Position numbers and translations under genes: made by a program. The notes below the pieces were generated by a model. The model ran no database searches. It was not told the DNA's origin and worked only from the letters and a program-made list of their open reading frames with translations. From an uncultured Lachnospiraceae bacterium (GTDB lineage Bacteria; Bacillota; Clostridia; Lachnospirales; Lachnospiraceae): a stretch of DNA of 64,000 nucleotides. Below, one piece after another: positions 45,040 through 54,967 of this stretch. The stretch lies in contig CACXMK010000001.1 in the NCBI GenBank assembly GCA_902768735.1, forward strand, positions 62,001-126,000, read 5' to 3'. The first letter of the stretch is position 1; every line of letters begins with the position of its first letter.

Positions 45040-46776
45040 TTATCTCAAAATGCCGTTCGCGTCCGCCCAGCACCGGCACCCATTAACGGTGATCCACCTG
45101 TTCACGGCAAGGACGCCGTTCCTGCAGCAATAGTACTTCATTCCATTCAGAACAAGGAGGCCCTTATGCATCTTCCCGCTCTTTTCCAGGTAGAACCATC
45201 TTCCGTCCACTTTTACCCAGCTCTGCGTGGCCATAGTGCCGTTCTTCCTGAAGTAATACTTTTCGCCGTTTAGCGTCGCGAACCGGTTCGCAGCCATGAC
45301 TCCCGACTTTGAGAAGAAATACTTCTTCCCGCCGATCGTTGCATGCCCAGAAAGCATGATCCCGCGTTTCCAGTCCTTGTAGCCTGCCGCACGGTCGTCT
45401 GTAAGGTAGCGCATCTTACCGCTGATCTCGCGGAACCCGGTCAGCAGGATCCCCTTGTTCTGCTCCTTGTAATCGGAGTAGAAGGCATCCATGAAGTAAT
45501 ACTTCCTCCCGCTGATCGTCTTCCAGCCGGAGAGCATGATCCCTTCCTTTGACGGAACGTACGCCGAGTAACGGTTGTCAGCAAAATAGTACGTCCTGCT
45601 TCCGACCGACACCCAACCGGTCATCATCTTTCCGCGCTCGGTTTCAGTAAAGGGCGACTTGCGCTCGTCAGCAAAATAATACCTCCTCCCGCTGATCGTC
45701 TTAAAACCGGTAACAGCCGCTCCGGCGTTGTCAGTGTAATACTTTCTGCCGTCTACGGCCACCCACTGGTACGGCTTTACGGTGCCGTCGTCGCCAACGG
45801 GATACACCCTGCCGTTCATGATCACGATTCCTGTTACCTTTGTGCCGTCCGTGTCGTAATAGCACAGGCCGTTTTGCGTTGCGACCCACTTGTCTCTCAC
45901 CAGTTCTTCGCCGTCAAAATAATACTCCTTACCGTTATCTTCGACGACGCCTTCGGTAAAGGCGATTCCTTCGGAATTGAAGTAATACGACGTGTTATTG
46001 ATCGTAAGCACGATATTCATAGCTGTTTTTCCGGTCTCGGGGTCTGCGTACAATTCATTTCCGTTCCTGCTTAACCAGCCGGTCTGCATCATTCCCCCGT
46101 CACCGAAGTAGTACAGGCTGTCGTTTACGTAATGCCAGCCTGTTACAGGGACGCCTTCGCTGTTAAAGAGATAGGTATCGCCGCCGATCGCCGCGAGGGT
46201 ATCTTTAATGGGCACACCGTTAACGAAATACCTGTACACTCCCGTATGCACTTCCTCGATGTACGCTTCCCGGTCGATGACCCACACGTCCTCGTAGACG
46301 TCCTCCATGTGCGTCTCAGCGTCATGGTGGACAGTGACGTATTCGCATTCTTCTCTGTAGCTGGGAAAGATCTCGTCACCGTCAACAGGATCATAGTAAT
46401 GAATGTCCGCTCCCGTCGGATGCTCGTAAAGATGGTCGTTGATTTCAACAACATCTTCAGACCTGAACCGGCAGATTGTGCACTCGTAAAACCAATGCCT
46501 GACGCGTTCGTCCCATGCCTCCTTGTCGACGACCTCCACCTCCCCAGTCTTCTGATTCTCGTAGTGGCCAACCTCGTCATGGTAAACTTCTTCGATGACT
46601 TCCCTCCATTCTCCGTCCCCGGGCTCTTCGGCGTCCGGCGCGGCGATCATGGCGGGCCTGTTTGCTGTCTCATGGTTCTCTTCCAACGCGGCCTGCACGG
46701 CAAAGACGGGGAGTGAGCAGGGGCTTATTGCCATTATAGCCGCGAGCAGCACCGCGGCAAATCTCATCTTTCTCAT
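45040..46776 (-). CDS. Secreted cell-wall-binding-repeat protein with C2H2-like metal site
   Basis: This is a 578-residue protein. The ATG at 46776 has SD GGAGG; the upstream part of the frame is not conserved. A signal peptide (MRKMRFAAVLLAAIMAI to about residue 30) is followed by an acidic/aromatic domain with a C-x2-C-x12-H-x3-H arrangement near residue 100 (CTICRF, then HLYEH). From about residue 190 to the end there are some 18 aromatic choline/glucan-binding-type repeats (for example TGWHYVNDSLYYFGDGG and GRRYYFADERK). These bind wall polymers non-covalently. No catalytic domain is seen, so it is probably an adhesin or structural surface protein. It is next to the large VaFE surface protein. 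Confidence 0.85.
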   Translation of the reverse strand: MRKMRFAAVLLAAIMAISPCSLPVFAVQAALEENHETANRPAMIAAPDAEEPGDGEWREVIEEVYHDEVGHYENQKTGEVEVVDKEAWDERVRHWFYECTICRFRSEDVVEINDHLYEHPTGADIHYYDPVDGDEIFPSYREECEYVTVHHDAETHMEDVYEDVWVIDREAYIEEVHTGVYRYFVNGVPIKDTLAAIGGDTYLFNSEGVPVTGWHYVNDSLYYFGDGGMMQTGWLSRNGNELYADPETGKTAMNIVLTINNTSYYFNSEGIAFTEGVVEDNGKEYYFDGEELVRDKWVATQNGLCYYDTDGTKVTGIVIMNGRVYPVGDDGTVKPYQWVAVDGRKYYTDNAGAAVTGFKTISGRRYYFADERKSPFTETERGKMMTGWVSVGSRTYYFADNRYSAYVPSKEGIMLSGWKTISGRKYYFMDAFYSDYKEQNKGILLTGFREISGKMRYLTDDRAAGYKDWKRGIMLSGHATIGGKKYFFSKSGVMAANRFATLNGEKYYFRKNGTMATQSWVKVDGRWFYLEKSGKMHKGLLVLNGMKYYCCRNGVLAVNRWITVNGCRCWADANGILR

Positions 46777-47034
46777 ACCATCCTCCTTCTGTAAAGTGGT
46801 GTTTTGGCTTCTATAATCGTTGCTGATGGGTTCTCCTGAATGCATTTATCAGCCCCATAGGGAAATCTTTTACAGATCTTGCGCATGTGCCGCCCACGCG
46901 CAGTCATATTTTGACAGCATCCCCTGTTTCCTGATGACAAGGAAATGGGGCCCCAGGTTTTAAGGCCATGGGACCCTTGTCGTATCAGCCGCAGTCATGC
47001 AGCTTTCTTATCCTTTTCCTGCTCTCATTCCTGG

Positions 47035-50000
47035 TTACTTCACAATCAACCTCCTTCTGTAGAAGATGACTCCGGCAATTCCCGCAATAGCCGTCATCAG
47101 CACAAGGCTCCAGGCACCCATGCCGCTGTCATCACCGGTTCGCGCGCCGGGAGGCGAAGGATGTTTCACGGTCTGTGCCTTATCCTCAAGGTCCCGATGG
47201 AAGCCGATGACGGTCTCATCGCCGGTCTTAGAATTGATCTCATAAAGAGTTTCAAATACTACGTACTCACCTTCCTTGAGCTTCGAACTGTCAAATGTAA
47301 AGGAAACCTTTACGGTCCCGTTCGTTTCTTTTGTCGTAAACACCGCCTCTCCGACGATTTCACTTCCTCCGGCTTTAGCTGCTTTGCCGGTTGATTTGTT
47401 CATCAGAATACCGCTCACCCGGCATTTCGTACCAGGCATAGCGTTCTTATACTCAACATCGTCTACGATTGTAACTGTCCCATTGTAGGAAATTTCATGG
47501 TCCCCGTCTTTTGCGTCTGTTGCGGTAGTACGGACTTCCGGCACATGAACAGTCTGTTCTTCGTCGTTGATGTCCTTATGCTCCGCAACGATCCTGCCTC
47601 TGCACACAATCTCTTCGTACGCCACAAGGCTCCTGCCGCCAAGTCCGCTTGTATTGAACGTGAATGTGACCTCTGCCGTGCCGTCGGCTGTATCAGGGAT
47701 GAATGTAGCGGAAGCTGTCACTTTCTTGCCGTCGACCAGGACGGACTCACCGGCCGCTTTGTCCATGAGGACACCGCTTACTTCGTGGGGCACGCCCGGA
47801 GTAAGGCCCTCATATGTAATCGTATCGGTCAGCTCCACGTCAGAACCGGCAGGCACAAGATGTCCGCCGCTTTCCTTGTTGACAAGCATGGTACCGATCT
47901 TCGGAACTGCGACCGTCTGGTTATCGTTGTTAATGTCTTTATGGACAGCTAACTCAACTCCATTGTGGCTCACTGTCTCTCCTACCACGAGCTCCTCGCC
48001 CGCAAGGTCGGAAGCATCAACCTTAAAGCTTATGTAGAGGACGCCGCTCACGATCTCACCGTCACTGCCGGAAGGCGTGAAAGTGACTTTTTCCGCATCA
48101 AACGCGACACTGCCCTCGCCGCTCGCCGCGACGATCTCGGAAGGAACGGTATGCGCGTCGTCAAAGCTGATGCCGCTGCCCTCGGGCTTGATCTTAACTT
48201 CACCGCCGACCTCATAGGTCTTGCCGGCAACCAGTCCGTTATAAGAAACCTCGTCGACGACGATCCTGTCCTTTGCCGCGAGCACTTCCTTGCCGCCGGA
48301 TTCGCCGTCATAAGCGTTCGTCTCGATGCCGGGGATGACGACAGTCTGCTCCATGTCGTTTATGTCCTCATGCTTTGCAACAACGTGACCACCACAGGAA
48401 AGTACCTCGAACGCAATAAGCGCCTTGCCATCAAACCCATTGGTATTGAAGGTAAATCTTACTTCTGCGGTGCCGTCAGCTGTATCCGGAATGAACGCGG
48501 CGGAAGCTTTCACTTCCTGCCCATTGACCAGAACCTGCTCACCCGTCGCCTTGTCCATAAGGACGCCGGTGACTTCGTACGCATCGCCCGGGATGAGGTT
48601 CTCGTAAGCTACCGTGTCTACGAGCTCGACATCGGTGTCCGCAGCCGCGACGTGCTCACCGCTCCCGTCGACGACCAAAGTGGTGCCGATCTTCGGGAAA
48701 TGAATGGTCTGTTCTTCATCATCCGGGTTCCAATGTTCCGCACCGGGGATATTCTCCCAGTCATCGTTCGTATCGTCCGGCACAAGCTCTTCTTTTACTA
48801 CGAGCGTTTTGCCCCCAAGAGCTTCTTCGCTGCAGCTGAACTCAAATGTGACATCGACTGTTCCAGCCAGTTCGTCACCTGTCCTGAATTTCTTCAAGGC
48901 AGTGATCCCGTTTCCGTTTTCATCCTTGAAAGGCTTTTCCGTAGCCTTGTCCATGAGCGTGCCCTTCATCGTATAGTCGGTGTTCTCGTTAAGGTACTCA
49001 TAGGATACCGTGTCAATGATCCTTATCAAGCCGTTCCCGGCGTATGCCATATGGCTGCGGGTCAGCTCGTCAACAGCGGAGGTTCTGATCGAAGGAGTCT
49101 TGGGGGTGTCGCTTACCGATATAGAATTTCCTACAGGCTCCATACCATGTACTACAATAAACTTTGCCTGCCCCTCGCTGTTCAAGACAATATTACCGAT
49201 CAGCATGGATGCGCCTCCACCGAAATCGGGGTTGTTCTCATAGCCGTCAGCGGGCTTTGTCTCAGTAATGGTGACTGTGCCAAGCGGAAATGTCGGGTTG
49301 CCCCTATTGTCAAGGTAGAACTCGTCTCCGCTCACAAAAGTTTCTGTCTGTACACAGTCACTGAAACGCGCAATATACTCACCGTTTTTCTCAATGGTCT
49401 TGATGGTCCAACTGCGCTCGGGCCCGGAAGGCAGCTCTTCTTCGGAATCATAGTATCCCTTGTAATAGCTGAAGGTAAATTCAGTTCCGGTAAGGCTCCT
49501 GGCCTTTACGCCGTTTGCCGCCTTCTTAACGATTCTGATCTGTGCCGGGTCCGTCTTGGGAGTGTCCTCCACCATGATCTCCAGAGGGACACCTGCCGCG
49601 AGACCGCTCTTATCAACGTTGAATACTTCTTCGTTAATGTAGAAGCCTTCAGGGGCTTTGATCTCCTTGACCCAGTAGTCACCTGCAGGAAGGCTCTTGC
49701 CCGATGCAGCAAGACCGTCTTCGTCTGTCACGAGGACATCAACCGGCTCTCCGGAACAATCCTCGCTGGCATAGATACCGAATTCCGCGCCTGCAAGGGA
49801 ATAGCAGGTGTTGCCCTCAGTGATATCCGGGTTGCCAGACTCTTTAACGACCGTTACGCCGACCTTCACAACAGGCTCCTGAACAGTCCTGTCGATCAAC
49901 GAATAACGTGCCTCCGCTTCAAGCGCGGGAGTTGTGTCAATAGAGAAATTACCAACCTTGTTGTAACCTTCAGGGGCCTTTACCTCTGTAACATAGTAAT

Positions 50001-51603
50001 TCTGTATAAGCAGCTTATTTCCGTCCGCATCGGCCTTAAGCTGCTCCGATTTACCGCTTGCGTCTGTCGTCACCGTGCCAACCAGCTTGGTACGCTGCAC
50101 ATCTTTGTAGATGTTAAAAACCGCGCCTGCAAGGGAAGGGGCTTGTGTTCCCTCGGGGACACCCTTCGGCTCCTTGATGATCCGCAGGAAAACGTACTTG
50201 TAGTTCTCTGTGACTTCTACCGACTTACTGTCATTCGATGCAAGTGTGACTGAGTATACTGTATTACTGAGCACATAACCGCCCTTGGTGGGCGCCTTCG
50301 TCTCGATAATGTAATACGTACCCGGGTCAGTTTCGTACGAGTTTGATTTTCCATTGCTGTTGATCGTCAGGGTCTTGATCGCGTTTCGCCTGCCTGCCGC
50401 GTCATCCCTTGTTTTATAGACACCGTACTGCGCTCCGGCAAGGCTGTAATTGCTGTTAGCCTTGATCTTTGCCAGCATCTCTTCATCGCTTTCATTCGGT
50501 GCCTTCTCGATGATGAAGGACGCCTTGTGCGGTACAAGCTCGAAGCTTCCAAAGCCGAAGTCCTGGTCAGTCCTTCCATATGTTACAACGTACACATAGT
50601 ATCCGCCCGGGACTGACAGATCCTCAATCGCACTGACGAATGCCTTGACATGCTCTTTGAGCTTGTTCGTCGTATCAATGAACCCGTCGCCTACATTTGA
50701 TTTATACGCATAACCGAGGCGCGCGTATATCTCTGCTGCAGCCACATGCGTCACGATGTTGTTGGTGCCAGTGTCAGTAGTACCCGTAATTCTCTGGACT
50801 GTCGCCTTGCCCGGACCATAAGCGCCATAATAAAACGCTTTTACGAGCATCGGTGCCGTCATCTCGTAAACCTTAGTGCCGGTCTGGCCGACAATATTTC
50901 CTCCAAGACGGGGGTCCACGCAGATCGTATTACCTACCGCTTCGCTGTCATTGAGCAGGGCTGTGTAACTCGCCGTTTTCCAGGTACCATACCCCCTCGA
51001 CTCATAAAGGTAGTAATGTCCCTGTCTGGACGTGATCGAGACTTTGTCAGACACGTCTTTTTTTGAGCCGGTACCGCCTCTCGTCCAGTCCGGCTCAGGA
51101 GCGGCCTTTTCCGACGCGCTTTTCAGGGGCATGGCAGTTTCATCGGGTTTCGTTGTCTCATCGGCCACATCGGGTACAGTGGTTTCGCCACTCCTGCCGA
51201 TCTCTTCTTCTGCCGCGTGTTCCACATCCGACGCCTGAGTACAGCCGGCGTCCGGGTCATCGGTAGTCTCTGCTTCCTGTACAGCTGTGCTGCCGGCATC
51301 CTGCTCCTTTGCGATTTCCATCCACGGCTCATTTGTGCTTCCTATGTCCGATTCATCTGTAGCTCCGGCATCTGGTTCCTCTGCGGCCTCTGTCACTGTC
51401 TCACCTGCACTTCCGGTTTCTGGTTCGTCTGCAGCCTCTGTTTCGGGTTCTGTGCCCGAAATCGCAGTTTCTATGCCTCTTTCTTCTGAAGCTGCAGTAT
51501 CTGTATCCGCAGCGCCTGACATCGCCGCGCCTTGCAGGGCGTATGAAAAAACAAGCACCGCCACGAACACGGATGCCACAATCCTGTTCTTCCACTTTTT
51601 CAT
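47035..51603 (-). CDS. Large VaFE/SpaA-type surface adhesin with TQXA thioester domain
   Basis: This is a 1522-residue exported protein. A signal peptide (to about residue 32) is followed by an acidic Thr/Glu-rich stalk (to about 165). A TQXA thioester domain follows (about 190-350, reactive Cys in NTICVDPRLGG), then four SpaA/CnaB prealbumin-like domains (about 365-820, each ending in ..VTEVKAPEGY-like strands). Four or five VaFE domains come next (about 860-1470, with LMDKATGE, ADGTAEV and HKDINDEEQTV signatures). The C-terminus has a hydrophobic helix and RRR tail preceded by PPGARTGDDSG, a weak LPxTG-like sorting signal. Lys, Asn and Glu isopeptide bonds are expected in the Ig-like domains. 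It probably mediates covalent attachment to host or mucin. No sortase is in the window. Confidence 0.88.
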   Translation of the reverse strand: MKKWKNRIVASVFVAVLVFSYALQGAAMSGAADTDTAASEERGIETAISGTEPETEAADEPETGSAGETVTEAAEEPDAGATDESDIGSTNEPWMEIAKEQDAGSTAVQEAETTDDPDAGCTQASDVEHAAEEEIGRSGETTVPDVADETTKPDETAMPLKSASEKAAPEPDWTRGGTGSKKDVSDKVSITSRQGHYYLYESRGYGTWKTASYTALLNDSEAVGNTICVDPRLGGNIVGQTGTKVYEMTAPMLVKAFYYGAYGPGKATVQRITGTTDTGTNNIVTHVAAAEIYARLGYAYKSNVGDGFIDTTNKLKEHVKAFVSAIEDLSVPGGYYVYVVTYGRTDQDFGFGSFELVPHKASFIIEKAPNESDEEMLAKIKANSNYSLAGAQYGVYKTRDDAAGRRNAIKTLTINSNGKSNSYETDPGTYYIIETKAPTKGGYVLSNTVYSVTLASNDSKSVEVTENYKYVFLRIIKEPKGVPEGTQAPSLAGAVFNIYKDVQRTKLVGTVTTDASGKSEQLKADADGNKLLIQNYYVTEVKAPEGYNKVGNFSIDTTPALEAEARYSLIDRTVQEPVVKVGVTVVKESGNPDITEGNTCYSLAGAEFGIYASEDCSGEPVDVLVTDEDGLAASGKSLPAGDYWVKEIKAPEGFYINEEVFNVDKSGLAAGVPLEIMVEDTPKTDPAQIRIVKKAANGVKARSLTGTEFTFSYYKGYYDSEEELPSGPERSWTIKTIEKNGEYIARFSDCVQTETFVSGDEFYLDNRGNPTFPLGTVTITETKPADGYENNPDFGGGASMLIGNIVLNSEGQAKFIVVHGMEPVGNSISVSDTPKTPSIRTSAVDELTRSHMAYAGNGLIRIIDTVSYEYLNENTDYTMKGTLMDKATEKPFKDENGNGITALKKFRTGDELAGTVDVTFEFSCSEEALGGKTLVVKEELVPDDTNDDWENIPGAEHWNPDDEEQTIHFPKIGTTLVVDGSGEHVAAADTDVELVDTVAYENLIPGDAYEVTGVLMDKATGEQVLVNGQEVKASAAFIPDTADGTAEVRFTFNTNGFDGKALIAFEVLSCGGHVVAKHEDINDMEQTVVIPGIETNAYDGESGGKEVLAAKDRIVVDEVSYNGLVAGKTYEVGGEVKIKPEGSGISFDDAHTVPSEIVAASGEGSVAFDAEKVTFTPSGSDGEIVSGVLYISFKVDASDLAGEELVVGETVSHNGVELAVHKDINNDNQTVAVPKIGTMLVNKESGGHLVPAGSDVELTDTITYEGLTPGVPHEVSGVLMDKAAGESVLVDGKKVTASATFIPDTADGTAEVTFTFNTSGLGGRSLVAYEEIVCRGRIVAEHKDINDEEQTVHVPEVRTTATDAKDGDHEISYNGTVTIVDDVEYKNAMPGTKCRVSGILMNKSTGKAAKAGGSEIVGEAVFTTKETNGTVKVSFTFDSSKLKEGEYVVFETLYEINSKTGDETVIGFHRDLEDKAQTVKHPSPPGARTGDDSGMGAWSLVLMTAIAGIAGVIFYRRRLIVK

Positions 51604-52060
51604 TTTTCCCTCCGTTTTGAAACGCCGCGCTGTAATCTTACGGCAGCGTTTCTGATCCTGATTTACTGTGTTCCTCTATGTACTGAACAGGCTCCCTCCA
51701 TGATCGCCAGATCACTGGACAGCAGCAAAACCGCTATACGGAGATACTCCGGTGCACAGCTTTGCAAAGCCTGGTTGTTTTTGTTTCATTTTAATTAGCT
51801 CAAAAATGGTAAACTGCGCGGAACAGAGCGCGGAAAGACAGTCTTGCGACAACGGGATGTGACCGTCCTTGGTTCCGAGGCATCAGAACAATGCCGGACT
51901 CGGAGCCGATGAAAAAAGTATAGGGCTGCTGCCAAAAGCTCAGCAACAATTGTTTCACAACTACGGCGCACAAAAAAAGCACACCGCGCGGTGTGCTTTT
52001 TTAATTTCGTTATTTTCGTTTTTTACTTGGTGTTTTTCGAGTGGTTTTTCCGCCAAAGGC
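51604..52060. other. 457-bp gap: leader of the surface-adhesin gene with strong hairpins, no CDS
   Basis: No credible ORF. A 13-bp hairpin with one bulge (GGTTCCGA-GGCAT ... ATGCC-GGAC-TCGGAGCC, 51871-51907) and a second one just upstream of the adhesin SD (GAAACGC/GCGTTTC, near 51623-51656, read on the minus strand) suggest a structured leader several hundred nt long. I looked for the c-di-GMP-I consensus and did not find it. Confidence 0.45.
51971..52002. terminator. Bidirectional terminator of the DUF853 gene
   Basis: AAAAAAGCACACCGC and its exact complement GCGGTGTGCTTTTTT form a near-perfect palindrome with T runs on both strands. Confidence 0.9.
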
Positions 52061-53692
52061 TCAGTTGCCGAACAGGGTGTTCAGGATGCCTCTTCCAAGG
52101 CTTGCGCCGAGATTACCGCCGAGCGTCTTGCCGAATTTGCCACCGATCGTTCCGCCGACAGTCTTTCCGACTTCGCGTCCAACAGTGCCGGCCACAGTGC
52201 TCCCTACTGTCTTGGCAGCTTTCTTCTTGGCAGCAGCTTCCTTCTGTGCCTCACGCTCTGCCTCACGCTCCGCTTTCTCCTGCTCTCTCTGAGCAGCTTT
52301 TTCTGCAGCTAACGCTTCCTTTTCTCTGAGCTTCGCTGCCGCCGCTTCCGCCTTCGCAATCTCAGCTTCTTCTTTTGCCTTTGCCAGCGCTGCTTCCTTC
52401 TCAAGACCCAGTCTTAAGAGGATCTCGTATGCAGAATCCGGGTCATAAGACTCAGCATATTTTGCATAGAGGAGACTGTCTCTGATACTCTGCGCTCTCT
52501 CCTCATCTGTCACAGCGCCCATGCGGCTCTGCGGCGGGAGCACTTTACACCTCTGCACGATCCCGGGCGTACCGTCTTCCTGCAGGAAGGAGATGACAGC
52601 TTCACCGGTTCCAAGTCCCATGATCGTATCGAACGTATTGAAAGCAGGATTCTCGCGGAACGAGTCAGCCGCAGCGCGGACCGCTTTCTGGTCTGCCGGT
52701 GTGTAAGCGCGCAGTGCGTGCTGGATCCTGTTGCTGAGCTGCGCCAGGACGCCGTCCGGAATATCCCTGGGATTCTGCGTGCAGAAATAGACGCCAACAC
52801 CTTTGGAGCGAACCAGTTTAACGACCTGCTCTACCTTCTCAAGAAGGGATTTCGGAGCGTCGGCAAACAGGAGGTGCGCCTCGTCAAAGAAGAATACCAT
52901 CTTCGGCTTCGAAGGATCCCCTACTTCAGGGAGTTTTTCAAACAATTCAGAAAGCATCCACAGAAGGAATGTGGAGTAGAGCCTTCCGTTATTGATCAGG
53001 CTCTCGCTATCAAGAATATTGATCACGCCCTTGCCATCCTCTGTGGCGATCCAGTCACGGATATTGAGTCCGGGTTCTGAGAAAAACACTTCTCCTCCGT
53101 CGATCTCCAGGGCTACAACCGCACGAAGGATCGCGGCGATCGAAGCCGGGCTCATCTTGCCGTACTCCGCCTCAAACTCGCTTCGGTTGGCGTTGACGTA
53201 GTTGAGCATGGACTTGAGATCCTTTGTATCGATCAGAAGGAGGCCGTTGTCATCGGCGATCTTGAAAACGATCGTGAGGATATTGGTCTGCAGCTCATTG
53301 AGTTTCATGATACGGGCGAGAAGGAGCGGTCCCATCTCCGAGATCGTGGTCCGCAGCTGAATGCCCTTTTCCCCGTAGATATCCCAAAAATTGACGGGGT
53401 ATCCCTTGAAGGCAAACCCGTTCTCCGCGAGGCCGAATCTCTCGATCCTCGCCTGCATATCCTCGCTGTCCTTACCGGGAGCCATCATTCCTGCAAGGTC
53501 ACCTTTGACATCCGCGAGAAAGACAGGAACTCCCATATCACTGAAAGCCTCTGCCATGACCCGGAGCGTAACTGTTTTTCCGGTTCCCGTCGCACCGGCG
53601 ATCAGACCGTGCCGGTTTGCCTTTCCCGGAAGAAGAAATATCTCCTCACCTTCATCATTGATTGCCAGCCAAACTTTACCATCCTTAAACAC
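52061..53692 (-). CDS. HerA-like ATPase, DUF853 (YjgR) family
   Basis: This is a 543-residue protein. I choose the GTG at 53692 with SD GGGGGTG 6 nt upstream; a TTG at 53725 has no SD. The P-loop ATPase has Walker A GATGTGKTVTLR, LADVKGDLAGM, Walker B MVFFFDEAHLLF and the Arg/Gln sensor TQNPRDIP. The C-terminal 130 residues are an Ala/Glu/Lys coiled coil ending in a Gly-rich repeat (GTVGREVGKTVGGTIGGK). HerA/FtsK-superfamily members translocate DNA or act as hexameric pumps, but the role of DUF853 is unknown. It is monocistronic, divergent from the SGNH gene. Confidence 0.88.
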   Translation of the reverse strand: MFKDGKVWLAINDEGEEIFLLPGKANRHGLIAGATGTGKTVTLRVMAEAFSDMGVPVFLADVKGDLAGMMAPGKDSEDMQARIERFGLAENGFAFKGYPVNFWDIYGEKGIQLRTTISEMGPLLLARIMKLNELQTNILTIVFKIADDNGLLLIDTKDLKSMLNYVNANRSEFEAEYGKMSPASIAAILRAVVALEIDGGEVFFSEPGLNIRDWIATEDGKGVINILDSESLINNGRLYSTFLLWMLSELFEKLPEVGDPSKPKMVFFFDEAHLLFADAPKSLLEKVEQVVKLVRSKGVGVYFCTQNPRDIPDGVLAQLSNRIQHALRAYTPADQKAVRAAADSFRENPAFNTFDTIMGLGTGEAVISFLQEDGTPGIVQRCKVLPPQSRMGAVTDEERAQSIRDSLLYAKYAESYDPDSAYEILLRLGLEKEAALAKAKEEAEIAKAEAAAAKLREKEALAAEKAAQREQEKAEREAEREAQKEAAAKKKAAKTVGSTVAGTVGREVGKTVGGTIGGKFGKTLGGNLGASLGRGILNTLFGN

Positions 53693-53893
53693 TTTGTCAC
53701 CCCCGTTAATTCTGATTATGCGCAATCACAACCATATAAGAATATTATCATAAAAAGCCACAACTATTTCAACTATTTTCAGTATACACCAAAACCATTG
53801 AACGATGTTGTAAATCATGATAATGTAGATTTGTTGACCTTTTTGATTTATTTTCTAAGACACTATACAATGATGACCGAAGCCCTCTTATTA

Positions 53894-54892
53894 ATGAAAA
53901 GAAACATCATCAGATTCGCTGCGTTTGCCTTAACTGGTTTTCTGTTACTGCAGGCTGCTTCCTTTTTTTTTCGTGGAAGTTACTGGTTCAGCAGAGGATT
54001 TATTTATGATCGAACGGCAAGGCTGGCTGCATTTGACACAGAGACACCTGGTCAGATCGATGTGCTCAATCTTGGGGACAGCTTAAGCATCTGTGCTCTC
54101 TCCCCGCTGGAACTGTTCAGGGATTACGGTATCACTTCCTATAATCTCGGACAAGATATGCAGTTTCCTGTTGAATCTTATTATGCCTTAAAGCATGCGT
54201 TAAAGACACAGCCCATAAAAGTTGTGCTGCTGGAAACAAATGCCATTTTTTATGAAAACAGCCTTGCGGATGAAGGCGTGAAAACTCTGTCTGAATCACT
54301 GCAGAGCCTATTTCCGTTCTTAAGATATCACAATCTTTGGAAAATACCGTTTATGAAAAAGAGTATCCGCAGTTATTTCAAAGGATATACGATCAACGAA
54401 ATAGAGCGGCCGTTTACATACGATAAGGAATATGACTTCAACAATACTACCGTCTATTATCCGATAGCCAGACAGCAACTATTTCAATTAAAAAGAATTC
54501 AAAAACTCTGCGAAGACTATGGGATAACACTGATCCTGTATAGTTCCGCTTCCATCATGAACTACTATACGATGCGTAAACATAACACTCTGATTGACAT
54601 ATGCAGAGAAAACGGAATACACTTTATTGACGCCAACTACGACATTGCTTCCGTAAACGTAAACTGGGAAACGGACACTTGGGATAATGGTGACCACCTG
54701 AATCTCTCAGGATGCAGGAAAATGACCGCTTATCTCGGAGACCGTCTGAGAGCCACAGTAAATGATCTTCCTGATCACCGTTCAGACCCTCTCTATGTAT
54801 CATGGACAGAAATGTATCAGGACTATCTTGCTGAAGTCGAAAAGATGGAAGGAAAGAACTATTCGATGATCGAAAATGAGCTCAGGCATTAA
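53894..54892 (+). CDS. Membrane-anchored SGNH-fold protein (DltD/AlgX-like), copy 1
   Basis: This is a 332-residue protein. The ATG at 53894 is chosen because a -10-like TATACAAT (53863-53870) leaves the in-frame ATGs at 53870/53873 at or before the transcript start; no SD is clear. One N-terminal membrane helix (FAAFALTGFLLLQAASFFF) is followed by an extracytoplasmic domain with NLGDSLSI (nucleophile Ser) and the Asp-His pair in DNGDHLNLSG. It is clearly a paralogue of the protein at 56058-57125. Such proteins move or remove acyl groups on surface glycans with an MBOAT partner. Base composition is AT-richer than the flanks. Confidence 0.75.
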   Translation: MKRNIIRFAAFALTGFLLLQAASFFFRGSYWFSRGFIYDRTARLAAFDTETPGQIDVLNLGDSLSICALSPLELFRDYGITSYNLGQDMQFPVESYYALKHALKTQPIKVVLLETNAIFYENSLADEGVKTLSESLQSLFPFLRYHNLWKIPFMKKSIRSYFKGYTINEIERPFTYDKEYDFNNTTVYYPIARQQLFQLKRIQKLCEDYGITLILYSSASIMNYYTMRKHNTLIDICRENGIHFIDANYDIASVNVNWETDTWDNGDHLNLSGCRKMTAYLGDRLRATVNDLPDHRSDPLYVSWTEMYQDYLAEVEKMEGKNYSMIENELRH

Positions 54893-54898
54893 TATCAG

Positions 54899-54937
54899 TA
54901 AAAAGCGCACCGGCTTCATCACCGGTGCGCTTTTTTT
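54899..54937. terminator. Bidirectional terminator between SGNH gene 1 and the glycosyltransferase gene
   Basis: The stem GCGCACCGG / CCGGTGCGC has an 8-nt loop. An A run lies on one side and TTTTTTT on the other. Confidence 0.9.
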
Positions 54938-54967
54938 ACCTGCTTTTTTACACATATTTTTTTGCTG

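Noticed and set aside
47965..50253. 762-residue plus-strand open frame opposite the adhesin gene
   Set aside because: Repeated composition mirrors the VaFE repeats on the other strand; no SD or domain.
51604..51960. c-di-GMP riboswitch before the adhesin gene
   Set aside because: A GCAAAGC string is present, but the surrounding GEMM-type core and tetraloop receptor were not found.
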